Part shown: positions 49,601-58,844 of the stretch, piece by piece
How positions within the stretch are numbered: the first letter of the stretch is position 1
Layout of the letters: each line of letters starts with the position of its first letter
NCBI GenBank assembly: GCA_018806915.1
Contig: JAGKQI010000099.1
Coordinates: 682,001 to 746,000, forward strand
DNA length: 64,000 bases
Source of the DNA: Phytophthora colocasiae
Lineage: Eukaryota > Oomycota > Peronosporomycetes > Peronosporales > Peronosporaceae
Direction: 5' to 3'
The notes under the pieces: generated by a model
Seen by the model: the letters and a program-made list of their open reading frames with translations, nothing else
What the model was told of the DNA's origin: nothing
The model's database searches: none
Made by a program: the position numbers and the translations under genes

Positions 49601-52600
49601 CTGGTGTGGCTTCACAGGATATTTCGCTGGTTATTAACGGAGAAGCATTGGAAACTTTACTGACCGACGCGTTAATGTCCAGTAAAGTGAAGGCGCAGAT
49701 CTCGTACGTCAACGCGAACCAGGTCGCTCCTCACTCTAGTCGCTCAGATCCTGCTACTCAGACTACATTGGATGGTTTACGAACAGAGAGAGACGCACAA
49801 ATAGGTCGTCTTAGTGGTTTGATGTCTTCCAAGTCTATGAGAAGTCTCCCATTCCAACCAGCTCATGCTGTTCCCAACTCTCGTCATCGTTCGAGTTCCA
49901 GACCTGGTTCTACTCGCTCGTCTATTACAGATGCCAATGGTAGTGTCCAATTGGCGCATGAACTGTTTCTTGAACTTGCTTCTCAATGTAGAACGGTAGT
50001 GGCGTGTCGGCTGAGTCCCATGCAAAAGGCTCAAGTGGTGAGTTTAATGAAGGCAGCACCAGGTACTCCATTAACATTAGCAGTAGGAGATGGAGGGAAC
50101 GATGTGAGTATGATTCAAGAGGCTCATGTGGGTATTGGGATCTACGGACATGAAGGAATGCAAGCGGTTCGAGCTGCAGATTTCGCTATTGTGACTTTCC
50201 GTCATCTTTCTCGTCTTCTACTGGTTCATGGACGCTGGAATCACCGTCGTGTGGCTCGGGTCATTCTGTTCTCGTTCTACAAGAACATGGCACTCATTAT
50301 GACGTTGTTCCTGTACTCATTCTACAATGGTTACTCAGGTCAGACACTGTACGAGTCGTACTTGATGGTAGGTTGGAACGTGCTGTATACCGTTCTACCT
50401 ATCTTCGTGCTCGGGATCACAGATGAGGATATACGAGATAGTGCTGTTCTACGCTTCCCCTTTGTGTATCGGAGTTCGTTGAGGAAAAGCGAGTTGAGCA
50501 TCAGAGGGTTAAGTTTCTGGGTCGCCAATGCACTGTTCCATTCCATTATGGTGTTTTTCTTCGTACTGAAGACTATGGGGGGAGTTTCCTCCATGCACAG
50601 TCATGCAAATGGTCTATTCCCTGATGGAACAGCAGTCTACGGAGCGTTAATCATCACAGTGACACTCAAAGCCTCACTACACATGCAGTGTTTGTATCGA
50701 TGGAACAGAGCGCACTACCTTTCGTTACTTGGAGGGTTTGTAGCCTACATTTTGTTCGTAGGGGCCTACTCACAAGCTTACCGAATGTTCCCAACTTTCG
50801 ACGTGTTCCGAGACTTCCAAGGCCTTGCACAAATTCTCTTCTCTGAGATGTTGTACTGGGCAATGCTGTTCTTCACTTCAGTGACGTGTTTGTGTGTGGA
50901 TCTGGCCGTCATGTACTTGAGGAAAATGTATTTACCGTCCAGTAACGACATCATCCTGGAGATCGACAGTGGATTGGGCGATCTACCCGTTCTACCTGTC
51001 CGAAATGCTGATGGTTCTATTGACAATGGACGTGCTGCCAAGTTGGTCTACAGTTCTTCCGGTAGATCGGATGAAGGAAGCTACGCTGGAGCTAGTAGTG
51101 CAGCAGGTAGTGCTCGATCTGAGAAGGGAGAACTGACTCCAGCACTCCTTGAGGGGGAATGGAGTCAACAATTCCGAGATTTCGACCTACCTACCGAACA
51201 TGACGAACTTTCCAAGCAATTAGTATCAATACAACGTGAAATGGCACAGGAGATCGGACATCCAGACCCTTTGATGCAGGAGGACGACGCTCACAGCTCC
51301 CGTGCACTAAGAGTGCAACCTCCCGTCCACCCTCTTACTCTTGAATTTATGGGCGAAGAACACCAACGTTTAGAGACGGAGTACGAGTTCACTTTTGCCT
51401 TCCGAGAGCGCAGTAGAGTGATGCTTTGTCTCAAAGTGATGGCGTTTATGATCCCGCTCTACGCAGCCTACGAGGTGCTTTGGGAACGGGAGACGTCGTT
51501 TATCTGGATTCGAGTGGGTTATTTCGTCTGTGACGTGTGTTTCATGCGCTTCGTACGTACGAAATATTTCGTACAAAACTACCAGATCGCTATTCTACTG
51601 CCCTACTGTATGATTGGAATGGCTCTGACGTTGACGATCTCTGATACTGGCAAGTTCGCGGCTGCACTCTACCCTGTTGGTCTCTTTGTGGTCATCCGAG
51701 TGAAGTTCCTCTATGCTTTGATGCTCTCGATCTACAATTTCGCGTTCTACATGCTGGCGGATCGACTAAGCTCCATGAACTACAGTAACAGCGTAGATCT
51801 GTCGGACTTGATGCTATTCGCACTCTACCTCGTGTTTGTCATCACCTTCGGCTCGTACGCGTGTTATTCTCTCCAGATCACTATGAGACGGGATTTCCTT
51901 CAAAGTAGATCTCTACTCATCGAGCAGAAGCGTTCTACCCAGATCCTGAAGAATATGCTACCGGAACACGTAGTACAGCGCATGCAGAAGGGCGATACAT
52001 TGATCAGCGAAGACGAACAGGACGTGACGATTCTGTTCTGCGATATCGCCGACTTCGCATCGTTCGTAAACCGCTTCACCCCCACCGAGGTAGTTTCTCT
52101 CCTGGATCGCGTGTACTCCCTGTTCGACCAAATCTGCCAGAAACACGGCGTTCGGAAGATGGAGACAGTGGGGAAGACTTACATGGCTTGTGCTGGGTTA
52201 CAGGGTAAAGATCAGGGGCGAGAAGCTGCTCTCCGTGCGGTGTCGATGGCTTTGGATATGTTAGCTTGTCTTGAAAAATGCCGTGCTTCGAATGGGAATG
52301 GGATAAAACTACGTATTGGCGTTCATTCCGGTCGAGTGGTAAGTGGTTTGGTAGGGATGAAGAAGCAACAGTTCTCCCTTTTCGGAGATACGGTCAATAC
52401 GTCGTCCCGTATGCAGTCGACAGGGATCACTGGTCGGTGTCAGATCTCCCATGTGACGTACAAGAAACTCGCAGGTCATTTCAGCTTTGAAGAGCGACAA
52501 ATCGATGTCAAAGGCAAAGGTAGTATGACGACGTATTTAGTGGGAGAACCGCTCACTGAAGTTGCTCAAATGGCGTGTCTCGGTCAACTCGAGTTCAGCT

Positions 52601-54579
52601 CGAAACGGGATTCAGTGCTGATGTCTTCGTCGGTCATTAACGTCCGTCGTCCTTTTGAACAGGACTTTTTAGCTGTTACTAGGAACAAAATTATCCATTC
52701 AGCAAGGCAGAGATGGAAGAAGTACGACCCTGTTCGACTGCTTCTTGGGACTCCACCGGACTTGGCTTCATTGGGTGGAACGGACACGAGTGAGAGTGTA
52801 GAACAGCACATGTTGACGGAGATTCGACTGGTGAATATGCGTTTCAAAGACGACGACATGGAGAACAAGTATTTGGAGAACACTTTAGCTGATCGAGTAG
52901 AAGGAGCTCGTACTACCCTGCTCTCTCTTGCAGTCTACGCTTTTTTCACGTGTATGCGGGATCTACTAGTGGAGATTTTTTCAGTTGTTAGTTCCTACAC
53001 CCCGCAGAAGGAGATCACCGCAACCATGTACGCCATTCTACTATTTATCCGCAGTCCATTCGTGATCGTGGCGATTCTGGTAGCACGACGGGTACGGGAT
53101 GAGTTCGTGTTCTACTCGGAGATGAAACTCCGGAATGTTCTACTTGGATTTTATCTCATTGGATTATTCGTCTTCACTTTAGCTCAAGCTTTACTATGGG
53201 GATTAAACTACGCAGCGGATATTGATACTTCCCCCCGATACGTCAACTTGTGTCTTGATACGGTGTTGGCAATGTTCGTCGTCTCAAATGGACGGTCGAT
53301 TCTGTATCGACATGTTGTTGTCTTTAACGTTATCGCTCTCATTATGGTGTCCATTACGACAATGGTTTCGCTTCAAAGATATCACCAAGACGCTGCCAAG
53401 TTCAATTCCAAGTTTAAAACGAGTTACCCCATTGTTCTCACATACTTTTCCGTCGTGGCGAATATCATCGCGTCTCAAAGCGTCGAGTTCTTTACTCGTC
53501 GTCAGATTTGGCTCAAGACCCGTACACAATTGGAGACGATGAATGCTGATCAATTACTGTACCAAATGCTCCCAGCTGCAGTGGTGATGCGACTTAAAGA
53601 GGGAGAAATGGTCTGCGATCAGCACCAACAAGTGGGGATTCTGTTCTCGGACATTAAAGGGTTCACTTCTATCGCTTCTCAAGCCGCTACAGCTCAAGTT
53701 GTCAACATTTTAGCGTCTCTCTTCTGCGCTTTTGACAAGTTAACAGAAAAGCACGGAGTGTTTAAGATGCAGACGATCGGAGACGCCTACGTCATTGTCT
53801 CCGGTCTCCCGTACGTGGATATGAGTCTCGGACCTGGATTGGTTACCAGTTCTGCCAGTACTGCGGATATGTCGAATGCAGATGCCAGTGTGAATGTGGG
53901 GGCTCCAATAGCGAATCCAAATGGAGGAATCGCCACGTCTTTTGTTCGGATGTCGAGTAACCGCGTTCTACCACTGGAACGTAAGAGCGAAGTCGTTAAT
54001 GGACCTGGTGGGGCTCCTCGAGGTTCTGGATCCAAGTTGCGATCGCATTTGCTGCGACGTAGTACGTTGAAACACAAACATCAGATGCATTTACGCAGTC
54101 ATATCCGTGATTTATTGGCTATGGCTCGAGACATGCACAAGGAGGTGCGTAAGGTCCAAGATCCGAATACTGGTGAGAGGCTGCAGATGAGGATTGGAAT
54201 TCACATAGGCAACATCATCGGTGGAGTGATCGGTACTACAACTCTACGGTACGATATGTGGGGACCGGACGCTTTAACAGCAAATGAATTGGAGTCCAAT
54301 GGTGTACCAGAGAAGATCCTGGTGAGCCCCATTGTGCAGGAAGTGGTGAAGGATATGATCGACATTCGCTGTACGTTCCACCGCAAGATCAACTTCACCA
54401 ATGTCCCCATGATGGATACATATATCGTTGACTTTATTGAGCCGGATGGATCAGGAGGAATGAGCAATGCAAGCAGTAGTGGAGGAAGGAAAAACAGCGG
54501 ATTAGCTGACCCCAATCATCCCGCGCCAGGGTTTGTCAGTTCCGATGAGAAACATATAGACCCGGTGGAACCCACGTAA
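46639..54579 (+). CDS. P4-type ATPase fused to two class III nucleotide cyclase domains
   Basis: This is a single 2646-codon ORF. N-terminal half: P4 flippase with ANFYFLIISLLQL, the actuator SLDGES (276-279), phosphorylation site FSDKTGTLTKNQ (Asp527), GDGGND (1150-1155) and YNGYSGQTLYES in the membrane part. Then come a linker, six TM helices (~1595-1760), cyclase domain 1 (~1795-1960), six more TM helices (~2095-2290) and cyclase domain 2 (~2330-2600). Domain 1 has metal Asp1802, Glu1842, Lys1846 where the second metal Asp should be, Ser1913, Asn1920 and Arg1924. Domain 2 has both metal Asps (2338, 2382) but Leu2546/Glu2550 at the Asn/Arg positions. The pair should make one site, probably guanylate cyclase. 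An alternative start is Met18 (46690). Confidence 0.92.
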   Translation: MHESSAQDLPPGPKASNMAFSLHPQAFRSGINSFPAANDSSKVDATSTADTTTTASHSNKTGLLRRLFRKNRVATELSEGYSDNSKEVVKSRLLFVNDVKRTMEYAAFMQKHHDAEPYWTNTVRSSKYSALNFLPKSLFEQFRRVANFYFLIISLLQLCTDLSPTNEYSTIGPLMLVLTATMIKEGLEDRARHQQDWIVNHDKVETLNGLVEPKKKDPEDVSRTLHLGDFQSVFWKNLRVGHVIKIHDQELVPADIVLLFSSQETGEAMCETSSLDGESNLKVRHCVKWNHIVPRSPKEFGDIVHGEIRCEAPNKRLYSFDGVMRVSNVSSHGETVSSSLEPRALEEQGVPSDAEEIPITIENVLLRGMKLCNTKWIVGVVVGGGNDTKLVQNMKAIPSKFSRLDRIANRCIFLIFSVLFGVCCFSSIQASLFAVKVHAKPGYANAYPFVTNFHSGYFIEAWVTYLILYNNMVPISLYISLEVVKWYQARRIENDPKMHCSITGRGVTARTSNVNEDLGQIKYIFSDKTGTLTKNQMLFKVCSIGGIIFDGSTMQLRRAAQAGGDDLSGNDMMLKFGSASAVRGGSGGRDGSTDGRRKSKHVSVTEKDVRSYSHMMKFVENPSRFSAKEMYAVELARPFFRCLLLCHSASVALEEPVNGDQTDATSATGRTLTESAEGSRAGSRRQSAGYNSFTSNHAATEATDAFPSLRGDRKFFGSSPDEVALLNAAVEFDCVYERREGDVIHIRLFGKPESYQLLALNEFDSTRKCMSVVVKRLTREEPDPTKHGRVRDSLGDLEHALETDLDGISDSESEDHDILVFSKGADTVMFANANKYQDISKLALHVHYFAAMALRTLLFGYRTLSVSEYLTWKCEFDAAKKSLSNREQLCVEVAKKIEKSTKLLGATGVEDLLQDGVRECISQLSLGGINIWMLTGDKDETAISVAHMCGLIGPKSKIIIIKGKTKQDCLDDIAKARRKLKREGVWVPGVASQDISLVINGEALETLLTDALMSSKVKAQISYVNANQVAPHSSRSDPATQTTLDGLRTERDAQIGRLSGLMSSKSMRSLPFQPAHAVPNSRHRSSSRPGSTRSSITDANGSVQLAHELFLELASQCRTVVACRLSPMQKAQVVSLMKAAPGTPLTLAVGDGGNDVSMIQEAHVGIGIYGHEGMQAVRAADFAIVTFRHLSRLLLVHGRWNHRRVARVILFSFYKNMALIMTLFLYSFYNGYSGQTLYESYLMVGWNVLYTVLPIFVLGITDEDIRDSAVLRFPFVYRSSLRKSELSIRGLSFWVANALFHSIMVFFFVLKTMGGVSSMHSHANGLFPDGTAVYGALIITVTLKASLHMQCLYRWNRAHYLSLLGGFVAYILFVGAYSQAYRMFPTFDVFRDFQGLAQILFSEMLYWAMLFFTSVTCLCVDLAVMYLRKMYLPSSNDIILEIDSGLGDLPVLPVRNADGSIDNGRAAKLVYSSSGRSDEGSYAGASSAAGSARSEKGELTPALLEGEWSQQFRDFDLPTEHDELSKQLVSIQREMAQEIGHPDPLMQEDDAHSSRALRVQPPVHPLTLEFMGEEHQRLETEYEFTFAFRERSRVMLCLKVMAFMIPLYAAYEVLWERETSFIWIRVGYFVCDVCFMRFVRTKYFVQNYQIAILLPYCMIGMALTLTISDTGKFAAALYPVGLFVVIRVKFLYALMLSIYNFAFYMLADRLSSMNYSNSVDLSDLMLFALYLVFVITFGSYACYSLQITMRRDFLQSRSLLIEQKRSTQILKNMLPEHVVQRMQKGDTLISEDEQDVTILFCDIADFASFVNRFTPTEVVSLLDRVYSLFDQICQKHGVRKMETVGKTYMACAGLQGKDQGREAALRAVSMALDMLACLEKCRASNGNGIKLRIGVHSGRVVSGLVGMKKQQFSLFGDTVNTSSRMQSTGITGRCQISHVTYKKLAGHFSFEERQIDVKGKGSMTTYLVGEPLTEVAQMACLGQLEFSSKRDSVLMSSSVINVRRPFEQDFLAVTRNKIIHSARQRWKKYDPVRLLLGTPPDLASLGGTDTSESVEQHMLTEIRLVNMRFKDDDMENKYLENTLADRVEGARTTLLSLAVYAFFTCMRDLLVEIFSVVSSYTPQKEITATMYAILLFIRSPFVIVAILVARRVRDEFVFYSEMKLRNVLLGFYLIGLFVFTLAQALLWGLNYAADIDTSPRYVNLCLDTVLAMFVVSNGRSILYRHVVVFNVIALIMVSITTMVSLQRYHQDAAKFNSKFKTSYPIVLTYFSVVANIIASQSVEFFTRRQIWLKTRTQLETMNADQLLYQMLPAAVVMRLKEGEMVCDQHQQVGILFSDIKGFTSIASQAATAQVVNILASLFCAFDKLTEKHGVFKMQTIGDAYVIVSGLPYVDMSLGPGLVTSSASTADMSNADASVNVGAPIANPNGGIATSFVRMSSNRVLPLERKSEVVNGPGGAPRGSGSKLRSHLLRRSTLKHKHQMHLRSHIRDLLAMARDMHKEVRKVQDPNTGERLQMRIGIHIGNIIGGVIGTTTLRYDMWGPDALTANELESNGVPEKILVSPIVQEVVKDMIDIRCTFHRKINFTNVPMMDTYIVDFIEPDGSGGMSNASSSGGRKNSGLADPNHPAPGFVSSDEKHIDPVEPT

Positions 54580-54745
54580 GTAGTTCAATAGTTATCATAA
54601 ACTTAAGTAATTCTTATCAGTTGTAACACTTTGAAAAAAAAAAAGTTAGAACTAGTTGAAGTTAAAGTCAACTTCAACTTTGGTGTGGTAGACATACAGC
54701 TGAAAATGCTGAAAATGGCTACAGTCTTCAGTTTTCCGAGTGGTG
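54580..54745. other. Short intergenic region
   Basis: It contains an A11 tract at ~54632 and a small palindrome (GTTGAAGTTAAAGTCAACTT at 54656-54675). It separates the flippase-cyclase gene from an ankyrin gene on the same strand. Confidence 0.5.
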
Positions 54746-55684
54746 ATGACTACGCCTGGGGTTGTTGCTTTCGATGTCCTGACGAATTACGGACTGTTGC
54801 AGCATATTACGAGTTTCCAGGGGGGTTTGCCGTATCTGGTAGGAGAGATAAGCGCCAGACTTGACTGTTTGACACAGCTTGGAAGCTTTCGTGGAAAATT
54901 ACCACGATTTGCTATCCGTCAACGAGATCTACACATGCTCGAAGTGCTACGTAGAGCCACTCAGAATCCACGTTTACAGAAACTACCTCAGCTAGAATTC
55001 TATGGTGTACGTCGGTGTGCTATTGAATATAATAGCCTTCAAGTGTTGAAATGGCTACATTCTACACAAGACACGTCTCCTACAATGTCAGAGGAAACCC
55101 GACTACTTTCAGAAGCAGTGACGTGCTACTTCGACAATGTGGATATCATGGAGTGGCTACACAGTGCACCAGAGGGGCCACATGAATCCGTTTCAATGAT
55201 CACGGAAGTGGAATTGTGTCGAGCTGCAGGGTTCGGCAACATTCGCGGCATTAGATGGCTACATGAGCACGGATGCACAGCATTCTCCACTCTTGTGATG
55301 GACACGGCAGCAACACATGGGCATTTGGAGCTGGTCAAGTTCTTGCACGAGAATCGACCAGAAGGATGTACCACCCGAGCTGTACACGGCGCAGCATTGA
55401 ATGGGTACCACGAAGTTGTCCAGTTCCTCGCGAAAAATCGACTTGAAGGACCGAGTGATCGTACTTTGGAGATGGCAGCAAGTGCAGGTCACTTGAAATG
55501 TGTCCAAGCTCTTGTCAAGTTTGCGAAGCCTCCTCCACGTGGTACAGGCGTTTGGAACTTTGAAGTTGCTCGTCAACTTGCTATTGATGCTGGCCACAAG
55601 GACGTCGCTGATTATCTGGTAAGACTCATAGAGAGGGGTTCTGCAGGAACTAAGAAGAAAAGATATTGCTTTGGACTCTTTTGA
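54746..55684 (+). CDS. Ankyrin-repeat protein, 312 aa
   Basis: The start is ATG 54746 (MTTPGVVAFDVLTNYGLL). The N-terminal box is LTNYGLLQHITSFQGGLPYLVG. Five or so repeats follow (CRAAGFGNIRGIRWLHEHG, TAATHGHLELVKFLHENRPEG, GAALNGYHEVVQFLAKNRLEG, MAASAGHLKCVQALVKF). It ends in a basic tail (GTKKKRYCFGLF). No secretion signal. The function is unknown beyond protein binding. A broken relative lies directly downstream. Confidence 0.82.
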   Translation: MTTPGVVAFDVLTNYGLLQHITSFQGGLPYLVGEISARLDCLTQLGSFRGKLPRFAIRQRDLHMLEVLRRATQNPRLQKLPQLEFYGVRRCAIEYNSLQVLKWLHSTQDTSPTMSEETRLLSEAVTCYFDNVDIMEWLHSAPEGPHESVSMITEVELCRAAGFGNIRGIRWLHEHGCTAFSTLVMDTAATHGHLELVKFLHENRPEGCTTRAVHGAALNGYHEVVQFLAKNRLEGPSDRTLEMAASAGHLKCVQALVKFAKPPPRGTGVWNFEVARQLAIDAGHKDVADYLVRLIERGSAGTKKKRYCFGLF

Positions 55685-55805
55685 TTAGGAGAGTTTAGTA
55701 GATAAATGTACTTTTACATGTATGTTTGAATTTAATTTGATACACCGCTGAGTTACATGTCGGTCGATAGGTATCCATAGTGATAAAATGGCTTAAGAAT
55801 CCAAG

Positions 55806-56350
55806 ATGCAGTGGCATTGCATACACTATTTTGACGGACTATGGGCTTTTGCTGCACATTACGAGCTTCCAATTGCCTTATTGCCGTTCCTAGTAGGTCA
55901 GATAACCGCTAATCTCGACTTCTCGACTTCGGAAGCTTTCGAGGGTTATTTGTGCCACGGTTCGCAGATCTACACATGTTTAAGATGCTATGTGAAGCTA
56001 CTAAGAATCAGAAACTACCTCAATTGGACTTCTATGAGGCATGTCGCTGCGCTTAACGAGCCTCCAGTGTTGAAATGGCTACATTCCACGAGATACACAT
56101 CTCCGAAAATGTCAGAGGAGCCCAGGTTAAGATACTTACGGTAGCGGTGACTTGTTCCTTTGACAATATGGATATCATGGAATGGTTACACCGTGCGCCG
56201 GAAGGGCCTCAGAGGAATTGAGTCGAGCTGCAGTAAATGGCAATTTGATTGTGCTGGGTACGAGGGTGTTACTGATTATCAATCAAGACACAGCGGTAAA
56301 GAAACCTAACGCTTTGGATTTGGATGAGCAGATTCAATTAGACATACGTA
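55806..56350 (+). pseudogene. Decayed tandem copy of the ankyrin gene
   Basis: From the ATG near 55806 the sequence follows the 54746 gene but with many stops and shifts. Recognisable blocks are CGGACTATGGGCTTTTGCTG, TTGAAATGGCTACATTC, GTCAGAGGA, GATATCATGGAATGG and GAGTTGAGTCGAGCTGCAG-like sequence. Most of the repeat region is deleted. Confidence 0.8.
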
Positions 56351-56368
56351 CTTAAGTTTGATTTAACT

Positions 56369-58231
56369 CTACAGCCAGCGAAGCCATCCCCACAACCATC
56401 CCGTAGACTTTTGTACACTTATAGGCTTCTCCACTGTCGTCTCGGTGGTCGATTTCTTTCGAGGCGCGATGGCTTGGAGCAGATTTTGTGGTTGTCGTTG
56501 ACACCATCGAGGCCCTGGTCGTACATGGTACAACCTCGAATTACACGAACGGACGTCAGGGTTCATCCAGGCAGATAACAGCACAGCAACACGAGGATGG
56601 CCAGCCTGAAGTGCGGCGCGACGTGCTTCAAACAAACAACCGCGTATCGAACAGCGAATTAACGCATCCACACAATCAACACTGCCTTGTGCGGCAGTAC
56701 GCTCGAGAGCATATCCATGAGGACCTTCGTGCCTGTTTTCCCCTAAGTAGAGCACTACATCCGCGTGTCCATTGATCGCTGCGTTGGTCATAGCATCCTT
56801 CGTACATCCCTCTACACGATTTTCCTGCAGGTACCGGACGATTTCTAAATGACCACCACTCGCAGCACCATCCATAGCTGCAGTCGTGCATGTTGCACCT
56901 TTCTCATGGAGAAGTTGAGCCATCTCCAAGTATCCATTTTGACAGGCAGTATCCATGGCTTTTGAAGTGCAGCCTTCCGAGCGGTTCTTCATGAGGAATT
57001 TAGCCACTTCGAGGTGTCCTCTCCACGCAGCGCCATCGACAGCTCTGGTGGTGCATCCTTCCGTACGATTCTTGTGTAGATATTGGATAACTGGTAAGCG
57101 TCCGACCAGTGCAGCGCCATCCATAGCATCCGAGGTGCATCCTTCGCTGCGGTTCTCATGTAAAAACTTCACCACTTCTAAATAACCACTTCGAGCAGCT
57201 CCGTTCATGGCCTTGGTCGAACATCCTTCACTACGGTTTTCGTGTAAAAACTGCAGAACTTGTAGAAATCCTCCAGTAGCGGCACCATCCATGGCAACAG
57301 TCGAACAGCCCTCCGTTCGCTCAAAGTGCAAGAACTTGACCATGTCAAGATGTCCATTACACGCAGCTCCGTCCATAGCAGCAACTGTACAGCCTTCCGT
57401 TCTTTTTGTATGCAAGAACTTCACAATATCCATGTGTCCATTCCTGGCAGCCCCATCCATGGCAGCAACTGTACATCCTTCCGTCCTGTGTCCGTGTAAA
57501 TATTGCACAATATCCAAATATCCATTCGTCGCTGCGCCATCCATGGCGTCCGCTGTACATCTGGCTCCGTCCCTCTCTAAGAAGAACCTCAACGTCGTCA
57601 TCTTGCCCATTGCTGCCACCAAATCCGCTAGTTTTGGGTCTTCCAACCCACTCGTAGCCAGTTCCCTTTGTCTTAGAAATTGTAGTACAGATATCCCTGC
57701 TCGACTTAAATCTTCGGCTTTGACATCTCTCAGTGCCGATCGCGAGTAATTCGCCGCCACCCACTGCACAATTTCCAACTTTTCAGTAGACTGTAGAGCC
57801 TCCGAGTAGCGAACCGCCCACCCCATTAGCATACTACCTACGGTTCTACTGTTAATAGTTACGCCATTTAGCAGCAGACCCGTGTCTGCCAAGTACTTTA
57901 AAATCTCCAATTGTCCGAACTGAATCGCACACCGAGTAGCTCCGTCGAACACCAGCTCCGGTCGGGATTGGAAGGTTTTGGTGGTCGAAAGTTTCCGTAA
58001 ATGGCGTAACGTCTCTAAGTCCCCGCGTTGAATTACGGAACGAGGGAGAGCGCCAATGGCAGACCACGGAACGCCACGAGCGCTACGCTGGAAGTCGGTG
58101 GCAAGCGACACGACGCGCACCGGGACGCCGTCGATGAAGCTCATGATGAGACGGAACAGCGACGCGTTCGTCAGCACCAGCGTCGACGCCTGGGACGGAG
58201 GAGACGACGACATTTCCATGGGCAAAAACAA
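56369..58231 (-). CDS. Large ankyrin-repeat protein, 620 aa
   Basis: The N-terminal box (LTNASLFRLIMSFIDGVPVRVV, about 18-40) is followed by a helical region and then at least eleven regular ~28-residue units of the form NGHLDIVKFLHENRSEGCT-AMDGAA, from about 215 to 560. The units are so alike that recent expansion or homogenisation is likely. The tail is basic with a Trp-rich end (STGWLWGWLRWL). No signal peptide. Intracellular scaffold; partner unknown. The start is ATG 58231 (MFLPMEMSSS). Confidence 0.85.
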   Translation of the reverse strand: MFLPMEMSSSPPSQASTLVLTNASLFRLIMSFIDGVPVRVVSLATDFQRSARGVPWSAIGALPRSVIQRGDLETLRHLRKLSTTKTFQSRPELVFDGATRCAIQFGQLEILKYLADTGLLLNGVTINSRTVGSMLMGWAVRYSEALQSTEKLEIVQWVAANYSRSALRDVKAEDLSRAGISVLQFLRQRELATSGLEDPKLADLVAAMGKMTTLRFFLERDGARCTADAMDGAATNGYLDIVQYLHGHRTEGCTVAAMDGAARNGHMDIVKFLHTKRTEGCTVAAMDGAACNGHLDMVKFLHFERTEGCSTVAMDGAATGGFLQVLQFLHENRSEGCSTKAMNGAARSGYLEVVKFLHENRSEGCTSDAMDGAALVGRLPVIQYLHKNRTEGCTTRAVDGAAWRGHLEVAKFLMKNRSEGCTSKAMDTACQNGYLEMAQLLHEKGATCTTAAMDGAASGGHLEIVRYLQENRVEGCTKDAMTNAAINGHADVVLYLGENRHEGPHGYALERTAAQGSVDCVDALIRCSIRGCLFEARRAALQAGHPRVAVLLSAWMNPDVRSCNSRLYHVRPGPRWCQRQPQNLLQAIAPRKKSTTETTVEKPISVQKSTGWLWGWLRWL

Positions 58232-58844
58232 ACTGATTCTGTAATCAGGTTTTCTGTTTGTATTATTTCAAAATGTACTAGTAATATACTAGTAGGCGAT
58301 TCAGAGGATAAAGCTACCAGCTTAATGCTTTGTGTTGAGCATCGCTAATATAATGCAACACATTGTTGTTGCGACCAGTGATGTGTCTGTATAACACCGA
58401 GATGACACAGTCATACTAGTGAAAACCAGAAATGTGTTTCATATGACTGACCCAATGTGTGGCTACCACACCGTAGATACAGCACATTTACATGTAAGAC
58501 TTACCACAACGACAGAGCAATTAATTCACGTAGAGCGAACTAAAGAGTTGGAGTCCATCCTAATCAGCCTAGGATTCCCAGGATTGCACGACGCCCAAAT
58601 CCAGATAGCCTATCTTTCGAGCCACGCCTATCTGAGATAGGCGTGGCTCGAAAGTGGATCTGATTCCGCTCTGACTCTGCGACATACCTGTACCTGTAGG
58701 TTGAAATATCCAGTAAAGTTGCAGCAAGCGCAACTCAAGTGTGACATTCAGTGACTTTCACCATCCGAAACGGACATGTGGACAGCACCACATTTGCCTT
58801 CGACCTCAGCAGCCACCGAGTGTACACCGCTTCGCTCAGCCACG
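58232..58844. other. Divergent promoter region with a strong palindrome
   Basis: This spacer separates the leftward ankyrin gene and the rightward hydrolase gene. I see no gene in it. It contains the 41-bp palindrome at 58614. Confidence 0.5.
58614..58654. repeat. 41-bp perfect palindrome
   Basis: CTTTCGAGCCACGCCTATCT and its exact reverse complement are separated by a single G at 58634. Such a sequence could be a cruciform or hairpin, a protein site or the trace of an inverted duplication. Confidence 0.85.

Noticed and set aside
46871..54077. Many 60-108-codon frames on both strands of the flippase-cyclase gene
   Set aside because: They are shadows of the 2646-codon ORF without their own domains.
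54656..54679. Small palindrome after the flippase-cyclase gene as a terminator
   Set aside because: Hairpin terminators are not expected for RNA polymerase II genes; it may be chance.
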